From Pseudomonadota bacterium (lineage in GTDB: Bacteria > Pseudomonadota > Alphaproteobacteria > Rhodobacterales > Rhodobacteraceae), in assembly GCA_018240425.1 (NCBI GenBank), contig JAFEFU010000059.1, positions 1-64,000 on the forward strand: 64,000 nucleotides of DNA, in the 5' to 3' direction. A model generated the notes under the pieces. That model worked only from the letters and a program-made list of their open reading frames with translations, made no database searches and was not told the DNA's origin. Positions within the stretch are counted from its first letter, which is position 1. Every line of letters begins with the position of its first letter. The translations under genes were made by a program, and so were the position numbers. This document shows, piece after piece, positions 1-9,168 of the stretch.

Positions 1-900
1 CTGGTGCCGAAGCGGATGCCGAAGAAGCTCCTCGTCATCGGCTCGGGCGCCATCGGCATTGAATTCGCCTCGTTCTTCAACACGCTCGGCGCCGACACCA
101 CCGTGGTCGAGGTGCTGGACCGCGTCCTGCCGGTCGAGGACGCCGAAATCTCGGCCTTCGCCAAGAAGAGCTTCGTCAAGCAGGGGATGAAGATCCTCGA
201 GAAGGCGATGGTGAAGAAGCTCGACCGCAAGCCGGGGGTGGGCGTCACCGCCCATATCGAGAAGGACGGCAAGACCGAGACCCAGGACTTCGACACGGTG
301 ATTTCCGCCGTCGGCATCGTCGGCAATGTCGAGGGCCTCGGGCTGGAAGCCCTGGGCGTGAAGGTCGACCGCACCCATGTCGTCACCGACGAATATTGCC
401 GCACCGGCGTTCCCGGCCTTTACGCGATCGGCGATGTCGCGGGCGCCCCCTGGCTTGCGCACAAGGCCAGCCACGAGGGGGTGATGGTCGCCGAACTGAT
501 CGCCGGGCAGCATCCCCACCCGATCAAGCCCAACTCGATCGCCGGCTGCACTTATTGCCAGCCTCAGGTGGCATCCGTCGGCCTGACCGAGGCAAGGGCC
601 AAGGAGGCCGGCTATCAGGTCCGGGTCGGCCGCTTCCCCTTCATCGGCAACGGCAAGGCCATCGCTCTCGGCGAGGCCGAGGGCATGGTCAAGACCGTGT
701 TCGACGCGAAGACCGGCGAGCTTCTCGGGGCGCACATGGTCGGCGCGGAAGTGACCGAGCTGATCCAGGGCTACGTCGTCGGCCGCACGCTCGAGACCAC
801 CGAGGCCGAGCTGATGGAGACCGTCTTCCCGCACCCGACGCTCTCCGAGATGATGCACGAGGCGGTCCTCGACGCCTACGGCCGCGCGCTGCACATCTGA
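1..900 (+). CDS. lpdA: dihydrolipoyl dehydrogenase (E3), 3' part
   Basis: Flavoprotein disulfide reductase that reoxidises the lipoyl group of 2-oxoacid dehydrogenase complexes with NAD+. The frame is open from base 1, so the gene is cut by the window edge and the FAD-binding N-terminus with the redox disulfide is missing. What remains shows the NAD-binding Rossmann motif (VIGSGAIGIEFASFF) near its start, the second FAD-contact motif (GLYAIGDVAG), and the C-terminal dimerisation domain ending in the family signature FPHPTLSEMMHEAVLDAYGR, which carries the His-Glu catalytic pair. A GTG at base 4 is internal, not a start. The upstream neighbours (pdh or suc genes) lie outside the window. A hairpin follows the stop. 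Confidence 0.93.
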   Translation: MVPKRMPKKLLVIGSGAIGIEFASFFNTLGADTTVVEVLDRVLPVEDAEISAFAKKSFVKQGMKILEKAMVKKLDRKPGVGVTAHIEKDGKTETQDFDTVISAVGIVGNVEGLGLEALGVKVDRTHVVTDEYCRTGVPGLYAIGDVAGAPWLAHKASHEGVMVAELIAGQHPHPIKPNSIAGCTYCQPQVASVGLTEARAKEAGYQVRVGRFPFIGNGKAIALGEAEGMVKTVFDAKTGELLGAHMVGAEVTELIQGYVVGRTLETTEAELMETVFPHPTLSEMMHEAVLDAYGRALHI

Positions 901-914
901 ACCGGGTCTGAATC

Positions 915-944
915 GGGCGGGGCGCGCTGCCCGCGCCCTTTCGC
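915..944 (+). terminator. probable terminator after lpdA
   Basis: A GC-rich hairpin (GGGCG and GGGC pairing with GCCC and CGCCC around a GCGCT loop) starts 15 nt after the lpdA stop and is followed by TTTCGCT. The T-run is weak. A second perfect 8-bp stem (GGGGAGGC/GCCTCCCC, 972–990) lies just downstream without a T-run, before argS. Confidence 0.5.
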
Positions 945-1076
945 TCTGGCCGAAATTTCCCGGTGGGGCCCGGGGAGGCGGCGCCTCCCCGCCCTGCCGA
1001 TTTGATCAGAACGCCGCCTCTCCATTGACGCGCGGGCGCGCCTCTGGCATCCCGCAGGGATCACGAGAGGACCGAG

Positions 1077-2822
1077 ATGAACCTGTTTTCCGAACTCCGC
1101 GCGCTGGTCGTCAGCTGCCTTGAGGCGATGGCCGCCGAGGGCGTGCTGCCCGCCGGCCTCGACCTTGCCGCCGTTGCGGTCGAGCCGCCGCGCGATCCGG
1201 CGCACGGGGACATGGCGACCAACGCCGCGATGGTGCTGGCCAAGCCTGCGGGCCTTGCCCCCCGCGTCATCGCCGAGGGGCTGGCGGCGCGGCTGTCGGC
1301 CGACCCGCGCGTGGCGCTGGCCGAGGTGGCGGGGCCGGGATTCCTGAACCTGCGGCTGCATCCTCCGGTCTGGCAGGGGCTGGTCGGCAGGGTGCTGGCG
1401 GCGGGCGGCAGCTACGGCCGGTCCGACCTCGGTGGCGGGCGGCGGGTGAATGTCGAGTTCGTCTCGGCCAACCCGACCGGGCCGATGCATGTGGGCCATG
1501 TGCGCGGCGCGGTCTTCGGCGACGCGCTGGCCAGCCTCCTCGCCTTCGCCGGCCACGCGGTCACGCGCGAATATTACATCAACGACGGCGGCGCCCAGGT
1601 CGACGTGCTGGCACGCTCGGCCTATGAACGCTACCGCGAGGCCAACGGTCTCTCGCCCGAGATCCGCGAGGGGCTCTACCCCGGCGACTATCTCATTCCG
1701 GTCGGCGAGGCGCTGAAGGAGAAGTACGGCGCCAGCCTCATCGACCGGCCCGAGTCGGCATGGCTCGCCGACGTGCGCGAGTTTGCCACCGCGCGGATGA
1801 TGCAGATGATCCGCGAGGATCTGGCGGCACTCGGCGTCAGGATGGACATCTATTCCAGCGAGAAGTCCTTTTACGGCACCGGCCGGATCGAGGCGGCGCT
1901 GGAACGGCTCAGGACGCTCGACCTCGTCTATCAGGGCACGCTCGAACCCCCCAAGGGCAAGCTGCCCGACGACTGGGAGGAGCGCGAACAGACCCTGTTC
2001 CGCTCGACCACCTTTGGCGACGACCAGGACCGGCCGGTGCAGAAGTCGGACGGCAGCTGGACCTATTTCGCCCCCGACATCGCCTATCACTACGACAAGG
2101 TCCAGCGCGGCTTCGACTTGCTGATCGACGTGTGGGGCGCCGACCACGGCGGCTACGTCAAGCGCATGAAGGCGGCGGTCAGCGCCCTGTCGCAGGGCCG
2201 CGTGCCCCTGGAAATCAAGCTGATCCAGCTGGTCAAGCTGTGGAAGAACGGCGAGCCCTTCAAGATGTCCAAGCGCGCCGGCACCTTCGTCACGCTCCGC
2301 GACGTGGTCGAGCAGGCGGGGGCGGACGTGACGCGCTTCGTCATGCTGACCCGCAAGAACGACGCCGCCCTCGACTTCGACTTCGACAAGGTGCTGGAAC
2401 AGTCCAAGGACAATCCGGTCTTCTATGTCCAGTATGCCCACGCCCGTATCCGCTCGGTCCTGCGCAAGGCCGCCGAGGCCGCGATCCCGGCCGACGATGC
2501 GGCGCTGGCGCGCGCCGATCTGGCGCAGCTGGCGCACGAGGCCGAGATCGGCCTGGCGCGCAAGATCGCCGAATGGCCGCGCCTGATCGAGATCGCCGCG
2601 CGCGGGCAAGAGCCGCACCGCATCGCCTTCTACCTCTACGAACTCGCCTCGGATTTCCACAGTTTGTGGAACCGGGGCAACGACGACACCAGCCTTCGCT
2701 TCATCCAGGAGGGCAGGGTGGCCACAAGCCAGGCGAAAATCGCACTGGCGCGGGCGACGGGCGTTGTCATTTCCAACGGCCTCGCTATCCTTGGCGTCAC
2801 CCCGGCCGAGGAAATGCGCTGA
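1077..2822 (+). CDS. argS: arginyl-tRNA synthetase
   Basis: Class I aminoacyl-tRNA synthetase that charges tRNA-Arg; cytosolic. 581 aa, the normal bacterial size. The N-terminal Arg-tRNA synthetase N domain (about residues 1–100) precedes the catalytic core with the HIGH-type signature in [13 protein letters not shown] (about residues 130–142) and the KMSK loop as FKMSKRAG (about residue 397). The C-terminal DALR anticodon-binding domain contains [13 protein letters not shown] start follows a GAGAGGACCGAG ribosome-binding region. It begins a same-strand run with the SPOR protein, nagZ, scpA and scpB, an order typical of Rhodobacterales. Confidence 0.97.
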   Translation: MNLFSELRALVVSCLEAMAAEGVLPAGLDLAAVAVEPPRDPAHGDMATNAAMVLAKPAGLAPRVIAEGLAARLSADPRVALAEVAGPGFLNLRLHPPVWQGLVGRVLAAGGSYGRSDLGGGRRVNVEFVSANPTGPMHVGHVRGAVFGDALASLLAFAGHAVTREYYINDGGAQVDVLARSAYERYREANGLSPEIREGLYPGDYLIPVGEALKEKYGASLIDRPESAWLADVREFATARMMQMIREDLAALGVRMDIYSSEKSFYGTGRIEAALERLRTLDLVYQGTLEPPKGKLPDDWEEREQTLFRSTTFGDDQDRPVQKSDGSWTYFAPDIAYHYDKVQRGFDLLIDVWGADHGGYVKRMKAAVSALSQGRVPLEIKLIQLVKLWKNGEPFKMSKRAGTFVTLRDVVEQAGADVTRFVMLTRKNDAALDFDFDKVLEQSKDNPVFYVQYAHARIRSVLRKAAEAAIPADDAALARADLAQLAHEAEIGLARKIAEWPRLIEIAARGQEPHRIAFYLYELASDFHSLWNRGNDDTSLRFIQEGRVATSQAKIALARATGVVISNGLAILGVTPAEEMR

Positions 2823-2894
2823 CCGACAGGCGCAACGGACCGGGCCAGGGCAGACAGGGCAGGGCGGGCGGCAGACAGGCCGCGCGGGGCAGGC

Positions 2895-3905
2895 ATGGCA
2901 GTTTGGGACATGGACGATTTTCGCGCGGCCAAGGGCGGGCAGGGCGCGGGCGGCAAGGCGCAGAAGGCGGTTCGCTTCGCGGGGGCGGCGCTCTCGGCGG
3001 GGCTGGTCGTAGGGCTGGCCGTCTGGGGCTACCGCCTGGCCGAGCGGCAGATGAACGGCATCCCGGTGATCCATGCGCCAGCGGGGCCGGCCAGGGTGGC
3101 CCCCGACAGCCCGGGCGGTGAGCTGGCCCAGCATCAGGGCCTGGCCGTCAACGCCATCGCCGCCGAGGGCACCGCCGCCGAGACCGCCGACAAGCTGACG
3201 CTGGCGCCGAAGCCCGCGGAACTGGCGCCGGACGATCTGGCCAGCGACCGGCTCGAGGTTTCGGGCGGCTCGTCGCTCGCCCCGCCGCCGCAACCGGGCG
3301 AAGGCCCGAACCGCGCCGTGGTTCCCGGCGAGACGGCGGCGGCGCTGAAACCCGCGCCGGGGCAATTGTCCGAGCCGCTCCCCGACAACATCTCCGACCC
3401 GGTGGACGATCCCGACGCCGGCGGCTTCGGCGCCGACGCCGCGGTCGCCGCGGCCCTGGGGATCGATCTGCCGGCCGAACCGCCCGCCGGGGCGTCCCCG
3501 GGCACATTGGCCGCCGACGTGCCCGGCCTTGCCGTCTCGGCGATCCCGCCGGTCCGCCCCGACGACGACCTGATCGCGGCGGCGGCGGCCGATGCGGTGG
3601 CCACCGCGCAAAGCCCGGCCGGTGGCGCCGTCGATGTCGATCCCGCCAGCCTCGCCGCCGGTTCGGTCCTGGCCCAGATCGGCTCCTACGACAGCGAGGC
3701 GGTGGCCAAGCTCGAATGGGACAAGGCCGTCGCCCGCTTCGGCCCGCTGATGGAGGGCAAGGGCCGGGTGATCCAGCAGGCCACCAGCGGCGGGCGCAGC
3801 TTCTACCGCCTGCGCGTCTCGGGCTTTGCCGGCAAGGACGATGCCCGCCGCTTCTGCGCGGCCTTCCGCTCGGGCGGGCAGTGCGTCCCGGCGCTGGTGC
3901 GCTGA
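2895..3905 (+). CDS. SPOR-domain membrane-anchored protein
   Basis: 336 aa. A short cytoplasmic N-terminus is followed by one transmembrane helix (about residues 24–46, rich in A, G, L and V), a long Pro/Ala/Asp-rich low-complexity linker (about 50–250) and a C-terminal SPOR domain (about 257–336: LAQIGSYDSEAVAKLEWDKA onwards). SPOR domains bind septal peptidoglycan stripped of stem peptides, so a cell-division role is likely but not shown here. Its stop overlaps the nagZ start by one base (TGATG), indicating translational coupling with a peptidoglycan-recycling enzyme. The linker composition explains the poor conservation expected outside the two ends. Confidence 0.88.
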   Translation: MAVWDMDDFRAAKGGQGAGGKAQKAVRFAGAALSAGLVVGLAVWGYRLAERQMNGIPVIHAPAGPARVAPDSPGGELAQHQGLAVNAIAAEGTAAETADKLTLAPKPAELAPDDLASDRLEVSGGSSLAPPPQPGEGPNRAVVPGETAAALKPAPGQLSEPLPDNISDPVDDPDAGGFGADAAVAAALGIDLPAEPPAGASPGTLAADVPGLAVSAIPPVRPDDDLIAAAAADAVATAQSPAGGAVDVDPASLAAGSVLAQIGSYDSEAVAKLEWDKAVARFGPLMEGKGRVIQQATSGGRSFYRLRVSGFAGKDDARRFCAAFRSGGQCVPALVR

Positions 3906-4945
3906 TGGCCAGCCCCGGCGCGACGATCCTCGGGGTCGAGGGGCTGGCGCTTGGCGCGGGCGAGGCCGCCTTCCTGCGCGAGGCCGACCCCTTCGGGCTG
4001 ATCCTCTTTGCCCGCAACGTCGAGGCCCCGGACCAGCTTCGCCGCCTGACCGGCGACCTGCGCATGGCCCTTGGCCGCGACGCGCCGATCCTCGTCGATC
4101 AGGAAGGCGGCCGGGTCCAGCGCCTGCGCGCACCGCACTGGCGGGAATGGCTGCCCCCCCTTGACCAGATGGCGCGCTCGCGCCCCGGCGCCGACGCGCG
4201 GGGCATCTGGATACGCTACCGGATGATCGCGGCGGAACTCAGCGCGGTGGGAATCGACGCCGATTGCGCGCCAAGCTGCGACATCGCCTGGCCCGAAACC
4301 CATCCGTTCCTGAAGAACCGCTGTTTCGGCTTCGATGCCTCGACCGTCGCCCGCGCCGCCCGCGCCGCCGCCGAGGGGCTGCTGGCCGGGGGCGTCCTGC
4401 CGGTGATGAAGCACATGCCCGGCCACGGCCGCACCCTGGTGGACAGCCACCACGACCTGCCGGTGGCCCCGGCGCCGGCCGGGGAACTGATCGCCACCGA
4501 TTTCGCGCCCTTCCGGGCGCTCGCCGACCTGCCGATGGGCATGACCGCGCATATCGTGGTGCCGGCCCATGACCGGGAAAACCCCTCGACCCAGTCGCCC
4601 GAGATGGTGCGGGTCATCCGCGAGGTGATCGGCTTTCAGGGCCTCCTTCTGACCGACGACCTGGGGATGCAGGCCCTTTCCGGCACGCCGGGCGAACGCG
4701 CCGCCCGCGCGCTGGCCGCCGGCTGCGACATCGCCCTTCACTGCAACGGCAGCCGCGCCGAACTGGCCGAGACGGTGGCGGCGGCGGGACGGCTGCCGCC
4801 GGCCGGCATGGCCCGCGCCGAGGCGGCGCTGACCCGCCGCCGCCCGCCCGGGCCCATTGACGAACAGGCGCTGATGGCCGAACTTGACGGCCTCTTGCTT
4901 GACTGGGAAACCCGCGCCGATGGCCGACCCGACGCCGTTCGATGA
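3905..4945 (+). CDS. nagZ: beta-N-acetylhexosaminidase NagZ (GH3)
   Basis: Glycoside hydrolase family 3 enzyme that removes GlcNAc from GlcNAc-anhydroMurNAc muropeptides during cell-wall recycling; cytosolic, 346 aa. The family signature KHMPGHGRTLVDSHHDLP is intact, with the catalytic Asp/His dyad in the DSHHDLP stretch, and the nucleophile region is LLLTDDLGMQAL. The chosen ATG overlaps the upstream stop (TGATG). Its 3' end overlaps scpA by 26 bp. The sugar it releases can feed the nagK/nagA/nagB operon at 15.9–19.7 kb. Confidence 0.94.
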   Translation: MASPGATILGVEGLALGAGEAAFLREADPFGLILFARNVEAPDQLRRLTGDLRMALGRDAPILVDQEGGRVQRLRAPHWREWLPPLDQMARSRPGADARGIWIRYRMIAAELSAVGIDADCAPSCDIAWPETHPFLKNRCFGFDASTVARAARAAAEGLLAGGVLPVMKHMPGHGRTLVDSHHDLPVAPAPAGELIATDFAPFRALADLPMGMTAHIVVPAHDRENPSTQSPEMVRVIREVIGFQGLLLTDDLGMQALSGTPGERAARALAAGCDIALHCNGSRAELAETVAAAGRLPPAGMARAEAALTRRRPPGPIDEQALMAELDGLLLDWETRADGRPDAVR

Positions 4946-5717
4946 CCAGACCCCATCGGTCAGCGACCGGCTGGCGGCCGAGGCGCTGATCATCGACGTG
5001 GACGGGTTCGAGGGGCCGCTCGACCTGCTGTTGATGCTGTCGCGGACCCAGAAGGTCGACCTGCGCCGCATTTCCGTGCTGCAACTGGCCGAACAATACC
5101 TGGCCTTCGTCGACCGCGCCAAGCAGCTGCGCATCGAACTCGCCGCCGACTATCTGGTGATGGCGGCCTGGCTCGCCTTCCTCAAGTCGCGGCTTCTCCT
5201 GCCGCCCGACCCGGACGAGGAAGGCCCCTCGGGCGAGGAACTGGCCGCGCACCTTGCCTTCCAGCTCGAACGGCTCGAGGCGATGCGCGACGTGGCGGCG
5301 CGGCTGATGGCCCGCGACCAGCTGGGCCGCGACTTCTTCGCCCGCGGCCTGACCGAGGACGTGACCCGCATCCGCCGCGTCCACTACACCGCCACGCTTC
5401 TCGACCTGATGCAGGCTTATGCCCGCATCCGCACCCATGACGAGTTTCGCCCCTATGCCTTCGACCGCCAGCATGTCTTCACGATGGAGCAGGCGCTCGA
5501 GCGGATGCGCGGGCTGATCGGCTATGCCGGGGGCTGGACCGACCTGATGGGCTATCTGCCCGACGGCTGGGCGCATGATCCGGTGCGCCGCCGCTCGGCC
5601 ACCGCCGCCACCTTCGCTGCCTCGCTCGAACTCGCCAAACAGGGCCAGATCGAGATAAGACAGGCCGACACCTTCGCCGCCATCACCATCCGCCGGAAAT
5701 CCAGTGACCGAAGCTGA
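4920..5717 (+). CDS. scpA: segregation and condensation protein A
   Basis: Kleisin subunit of the SMC–ScpAB condensin; bridges the SMC heads in chromosome organisation. 265 aa from the ATG at 4920 (MADPTPFDDQ); a longer frame from 4884 exists but adds only residues inside nagZ. The N-terminal kleisin signature DGFEGPLDLLLMLSRTQKVDL is clear, as is the C-terminal winged helix (RRKSS end). Overlaps nagZ by 26 bp and scpB by 14 bp, so the three are co-translated. Confidence 0.94.
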   Translation: MADPTPFDDQTPSVSDRLAAEALIIDVDGFEGPLDLLLMLSRTQKVDLRRISVLQLAEQYLAFVDRAKQLRIELAADYLVMAAWLAFLKSRLLLPPDPDEEGPSGEELAAHLAFQLERLEAMRDVAARLMARDQLGRDFFARGLTEDVTRIRRVHYTATLLDLMQAYARIRTHDEFRPYAFDRQHVFTMEQALERMRGLIGYAGGWTDLMGYLPDGWAHDPVRRRSATAATFAASLELAKQGQIEIRQADTFAAITIRRKSSDRS

Positions 5718-6339
5718 ACGCAGCCTTTTCGAGGCCCCGCCGATGGGCGAACAGGAACGCATGGTCGAGGCGATCCTCTTTGCCTCGGCCGAGCCGGTGA
5801 CGGTGGCGGAACTGACCGACCGGATGCCGCACGGCGCCGACCCGGCCGAGGCGCTGGTCCATCTGCGCAAGCGCTACGAGGGCCGGGGGGTCACGCTGGT
5901 CAGGGTGGGCGACGGCTGGGCGATGCGCACCGCGCCCGACCTCGGGTTCCTGATGCAGAAGGAAATGACCGAGACGCGCAAGCTGTCGCGCGCCGCGATC
6001 GAGACGCTGGCGATCATCGCCTACCACCAGCCCGCCACGCGGGCCGAGATCGAGGAGATCCGCGGCGTCGCGGTCAGCCGGGGCACGGTCGATCAGCTTC
6101 TGGAACTGGAATGGATCCGGCTTGGCCGCCGCCGCATGACACCGGGCCGGCCAGTCACCTTTGTCGTGACCGAACGGTTCCTCGACCATTTCGGCCTTGA
6201 ATCGGCGCGCGACCTGCCCGGCCTGAAGGAACTGCGCGCCGCCGGGCTTCTCGACAACCGCCCGGCGCCGGGCGCCGCCCTTCCCGGCGAGGACGAGGGC
6301 GAGGAGATGGCGGGGCAGAGCGAGCTTTTCGAGGATTGA
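5704..6339 (+). CDS. scpB: segregation and condensation protein B
   Basis: Partner of ScpA in the SMC condensin; two winged-helix domains that dimerise and bind the kleisin. 211 aa. Conserved blocks MVEAILFASAEPVT, ETLAIIAYHQPATRAEIEEIRGV and the GRPVTFVVTERFLDHFGL segment are present. The GTG at 5704 gives a 14-bp overlap with scpA; an internal ATG at 5743 (MGEQERMVEA) is the alternative start. Confidence 0.93.
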   Translation: MTEAERSLFEAPPMGEQERMVEAILFASAEPVTVAELTDRMPHGADPAEALVHLRKRYEGRGVTLVRVGDGWAMRTAPDLGFLMQKEMTETRKLSRAAIETLAIIAYHQPATRAEIEEIRGVAVSRGTVDQLLELEWIRLGRRRMTPGRPVTFVVTERFLDHFGLESARDLPGLKELRAAGLLDNRPAPGAALPGEDEGEEMAGQSELFED

Positions 6340-6347
6340 GATTTTCT

Positions 6348-6375
6348 GGGGACTGAGGTTTTTGGGGGACTGAGG
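6348..6375 (+). repeat. short tandem repeat GGGGACTGAGG x2
   Basis: The 11-mer GGGGACTGAGG occurs at 6348–6358 and 6365–6375 (17-bp period) between scpB and the next small gene. The second copy runs into the ribosome-binding region GGGAGGAGGGC. It is probably a local duplication around the Shine–Dalgarno sequence. Confidence 0.6.
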
Positions 6376-6390
6376 GAGGAGGGCAGGCCG

Positions 6391-6624
6391 ATGGGCTGGC
6401 GGCAGATACTCGACATGATCCTCAGCCAGGTGATCCGCCGCCTGGTCAATCTGGCGGTCGAGCGCGGCATCGGCCTGGCCGGGCGGCTGGGGCGCCGGAC
6501 CGACGCGCCCGAAACCGAAGCCGAACCCGCCGCCGATCCCGATCCCGCCCGGCAGAAGGCCCAGGACGAGGCTGCCCGCCAGATCCGCGAGACCGCGCGG
6601 ATGCTGAGGCGCGGCCGCTTCTGA
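6391..6624 (+). CDS. small conserved-looking hypothetical protein
   Basis: 77 aa, ATG preceded by a strong GGGAGGAGGG ribosome-binding site. An amphipathic N-terminal half (MGWRQILDMILSQVIRRLVNLAVERGIGLAGRLG) is followed by an acidic Pro/Ala stretch and a basic C-terminus (RQIRETARMLRRGRF). No catalytic motif or clear membrane helix. Position directly after scpB, and codon use like its neighbours, support a real gene of the same operon. Function unknown. It converges with the next gene with 7 bp between stops. Confidence 0.7.
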   Translation: MGWRQILDMILSQVIRRLVNLAVERGIGLAGRLGRRTDAPETEAEPAADPDPARQKAQDEAARQIRETARMLRRGRF

Positions 6625-6631
6625 GACCTCT

Positions 6632-8710
6632 CTACTTGCCGGTCCAGTTGTTGCGGTAGTCGATCAGGGTCCGGTCGGGCAGGGCGGCCTGCACCGCGGC
6701 CGGATCGACCTGGCCCTGCTGGTTCAGGTAGATCGTGCCGCGCAGCCAGGGATCGTTCAGCATCAGCGCGCTGGCCGGATCGCCGTTCCGCGCCACCAGC
6801 ACCACCGCGCCGCCCGCACCCCCCGCGGCAAAGCGGCCCGCCTCGGCATCCTGGCGCACCGTCGGGTGAAAGTCGTTGAACTCGTAGTATTTCGTCACCG
6901 CCCGCCAGGGCAGGAACACGCAGAATCCGAAAACACAGGCCAGCCAGAAGAGCGAGTCGATGCGCACGAAGGCCAGATGGTCCTGGTCGGGAAACCGCTC
7001 GCGGATCGCCTGATAGCCGCGCGCCGACAGGAAGAACAGCGGGAAGGCCGCCAGGAACCAGAAGCGCGGCCCGATGTAGTAGCTTTCGGGGAACCAGAAG
7101 AAGAACACCGCGGCAATGACCGCGAAGATCACCGCCAGCATCAGCGCGTCGGTGCGGTTGGGCTTTTGCCACAGGAAGAAGGCGAGGACGAGGACCAGCG
7201 AGCCGACCGACCAGCCCATCAGCTCGAACTGGAGGTTGGCGGCGAGGTTGAGCGTGTTCAGGAGCGCCTCGGCCAGCGTGTGGCCGGGCCAGAGGTTGTG
7301 CAGCTCCCAGCCGGGCGGCATCCCGACCTCGTTGCCGATGCTGGTCGTTTCCGACAGGCCGGCCCGGTGGCTGCGCGCATAGACCAGCGAGGGCTGAAGG
7401 AACGGGTTGCCGGTCAGGCGCGCGTTGTAGGCCAGCGCCAGCCCGCCGGTGGCAAGGCAGCCGAGCGCATAGGGAATAGCCCGCCGCACGCCCGCCGCAA
7501 CTCCGCCGGGCAGGGCCAGCAGCAGCCAGAGCCCGGTCAGCCCGCCGACCACCAGCCCGTCGAGCGGGCGCGAGGCGAAGATCCAGCCCATCGCCAGCCC
7601 TGCCACCACCAGCCGCAGCGTCCGCCTCCGGGTGCTGTCGCCGGCACGCAGGATCAGCCACCAGGCGAGAAGCATCAGGAACAGTTCCAGCGTGTGCGGC
7701 AGAAGCGAGGCCGACATCGCCAGAAGCCAGGGCGAGGCCCCCATCATCATCGCCACCAGATCGGCCTGATCGCGCCCGGCAAGGCGGTTGGCGACACCAT
7801 GCGCAAGAAGGACACTCAGCGCCGCCAGGAGCGGATTGACCAGCCACGGCACCCCGAGGGCGAAGCCCGCCGCCAGCGCGACCGGCCAGCCCGGCGCCGT
7901 CACCGCATACCAGCGGCCGTCGGCGACCTGCAACAGCGGATAGTCGAGGCCCGGTTGCAGCGCCGCGGGCGGGGCGGGGACGGTCAGCGCACCACCGGCG
8001 AAGGTCTTGGCCTGAAAGAGATAGGCCATCGCCTCGCTGATGTGCGGCATCCTCTCGAACGTCACCCAGGTCAGGATCAGGCCCACCACGAGCGTCACCG
8101 TGGCCGGCACCAAGGGCGACAGCCGGTAAAGGCCGCTGACCGGGCTTTCCACCTGCGTCATCGCCGCCATCACCAGAAGCTGCGCGGGCATCAGCACCAG
8201 CGCGACAAGGACATGGGCGAGATAGGCCTGATCGGCCTGGCGCACGACAAAGCCGATCACCGGCACCGACAGGATCGCGGTCACCAGGATGAGAAGCGCG
8301 ATCCGCCCCAGCCCCAGCCTCTCGGCGGCCTCGAGGATGAACCTGACCGGACCGGCACGCGCCAGGACGATGAGCGAGACGAGAACCTCGGCGCTGATCA
8401 CGCCGACCGTCGCCCATTCCTTCCAGTTCTGCGGCTGCAGGTGCAGGGCCGGGAACCATTGCGGATCGGTCACATAAAGCTGCGAGGCCCCGCCCATCAC
8501 CAGGAAGAAGGCGAGGATGCCGAAGGTCAGCGCGCCGCGCCTGGCGCAGATGCCAAGCGCCATCGTCGCGACGCCGCCCACCGAAAAGAACCAGCGGTCG
8601 ATCAATGCGGTCGGGCGCCCGATCATCTGGTCGCTGACCAGCACCGCGGCCAGAAGGATCAGCGCGCCGCCGATCACCGCGAGGGTTCCGAACAGTCTGG
8701 TGTGGGTCAT
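6632..8710 (-). CDS. polytopic membrane protein, GT39/ArnT-like glycosyltransferase
   Basis: 692 aa from the ATG at 8710 (MTHTRLFGTL); the frame extends further upstream but that part lacks membrane or domain character. About a dozen hydrophobic segments cover residues 1–590, with a soluble C-terminal domain (about 600–692). An acidic/aromatic loop after the fifth or sixth helix (PHISEAMAYLFQAK) sits where GT-C enzymes carry the catalytic acidic residue. This suggests a lipid-linked sugar transferase of the dolichyl-phosphate-mannose mannosyltransferase type, acting at the periplasmic face. Substrate unknown. Stands alone, divergent from rpsB. The family call is from topology and motif feel, so it is moderate. 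Confidence 0.6.
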   Translation of the reverse strand: MTHTRLFGTLAVIGGALILLAAVLVSDQMIGRPTALIDRWFFSVGGVATMALGICARRGALTFGILAFFLVMGGASQLYVTDPQWFPALHLQPQNWKEWATVGVISAEVLVSLIVLARAGPVRFILEAAERLGLGRIALLILVTAILSVPVIGFVVRQADQAYLAHVLVALVLMPAQLLVMAAMTQVESPVSGLYRLSPLVPATVTLVVGLILTWVTFERMPHISEAMAYLFQAKTFAGGALTVPAPPAALQPGLDYPLLQVADGRWYAVTAPGWPVALAAGFALGVPWLVNPLLAALSVLLAHGVANRLAGRDQADLVAMMMGASPWLLAMSASLLPHTLELFLMLLAWWLILRAGDSTRRRTLRLVVAGLAMGWIFASRPLDGLVVGGLTGLWLLLALPGGVAAGVRRAIPYALGCLATGGLALAYNARLTGNPFLQPSLVYARSHRAGLSETTSIGNEVGMPPGWELHNLWPGHTLAEALLNTLNLAANLQFELMGWSVGSLVLVLAFFLWQKPNRTDALMLAVIFAVIAAVFFFWFPESYYIGPRFWFLAAFPLFFLSARGYQAIRERFPDQDHLAFVRIDSLFWLACVFGFCVFLPWRAVTKYYEFNDFHPTVRQDAEAGRFAAGGAGGAVVLVARNGDPASALMLNDPWLRGTIYLNQQGQVDPAAVQAALPDRTLIDYRNNWTGK

Positions 8711-9017
8711 CTGGCCTGTCTCATTCAGAAAGGGGCTGCGCGCAAATGCGGGCGGCGCGGTTGGTCCTGTCGATTGCCCCGGGATCGGGAACCATGAATC
8801 GTCTTGTGCACCATTTACGGCCAACCCTGCGAGTCGGCTGATGAAATCATGGCGCGACCTTACATGAGGCCACCTGATGCGCGACCAGATTCTTTCGCGA
8901 CTGTTGCACAATGCAAAGGCAAAGGGGCGCCCTGCCGGCCATTGTCGCGCCGGGGCAGGGGGCGCGGCCGCGCCCGCGGCAGATCGGCGCCGGGGCCGGG
9001 GCGACGGAGGACGGGGG
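8711..9017. other. intergenic region between membrane protein and rpsB promoter
   Basis: No gene with coding support. Contains a small palindrome TTGCA-CAA-TGCAA at about 8904–8916 and must hold the promoter of the divergent membrane-protein gene, which I could not place with confidence. Confidence 0.5.
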
Positions 9018-9046
9018 TTGCACCCGCCCGGAAATCGGCCTATACG
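9018..9046 (+). promoter_or_regulatory. rpsB promoter
   Basis: TTGCAC (9018–9023), a 17-bp spacer and TATACG (9041–9046). This predicts transcription from about 9053, just before the structured leader, leaving roughly 115 nt of 5' untranslated RNA in front of rpsB. Confidence 0.6.
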
Positions 9047-9060
9047 CGCGCCACTTCACA

Positions 9061-9141
9061 GGCGAGGTGCGGGCCTACGGGGGAGACATCCCCGCCGGTC
9101 CACCGGTTGCCCCGGACCATCCGGGGTGAAATCACCTCGCT
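9061..9141 (+). ncRNA. structured 5' leader of rpsB (cloverleaf-like)
   Basis: A closing stem (GCGAGGTG 9062–9069 with CACCTCGC 9133–9140, 8 perfect pairs plus a flanking G·U) encloses three hairpins: CGGGG/CCCCG with a 7-nt loop (9078–9094), CCGG/CCGG (9095–9106) and CCCCGGA/TCCGGGG with a 3-nt loop (9110–9126). The fold is a four-way junction shaped like a tRNA, but it lacks tRNA signature bases and CCA context. It lies between the promoter and the rpsB ribosome-binding site (AAAGGA), so a cis-regulatory element, for example S2 autoregulation, is a reasonable inference. Confidence 0.6.
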
Positions 9142-9168
9142 CAGGCGCAAACCGGAAAGGAACAGGAC

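Noticed and set aside
876..4133. Minus-strand open frame of 1085 codons opposite argS and the SPOR gene
   Set aside because: Antisense shadow of argS, the SPOR gene and the start of nagZ; no recognisable motif.
9062..9140. tRNA gene
   Set aside because: The fold is cloverleaf-like but there is no TTC-loop sequence, no D-loop GG pattern and the closing stem has 8 pairs. It is treated as an mRNA leader.
9121..9165. Glycine riboswitch tail (CTCAGGC motif before rpsB)
   Set aside because: Only the CTCAGGC word resembles it; the rest of the aptamer consensus is absent and rpsB is not a glycine-regulated gene.
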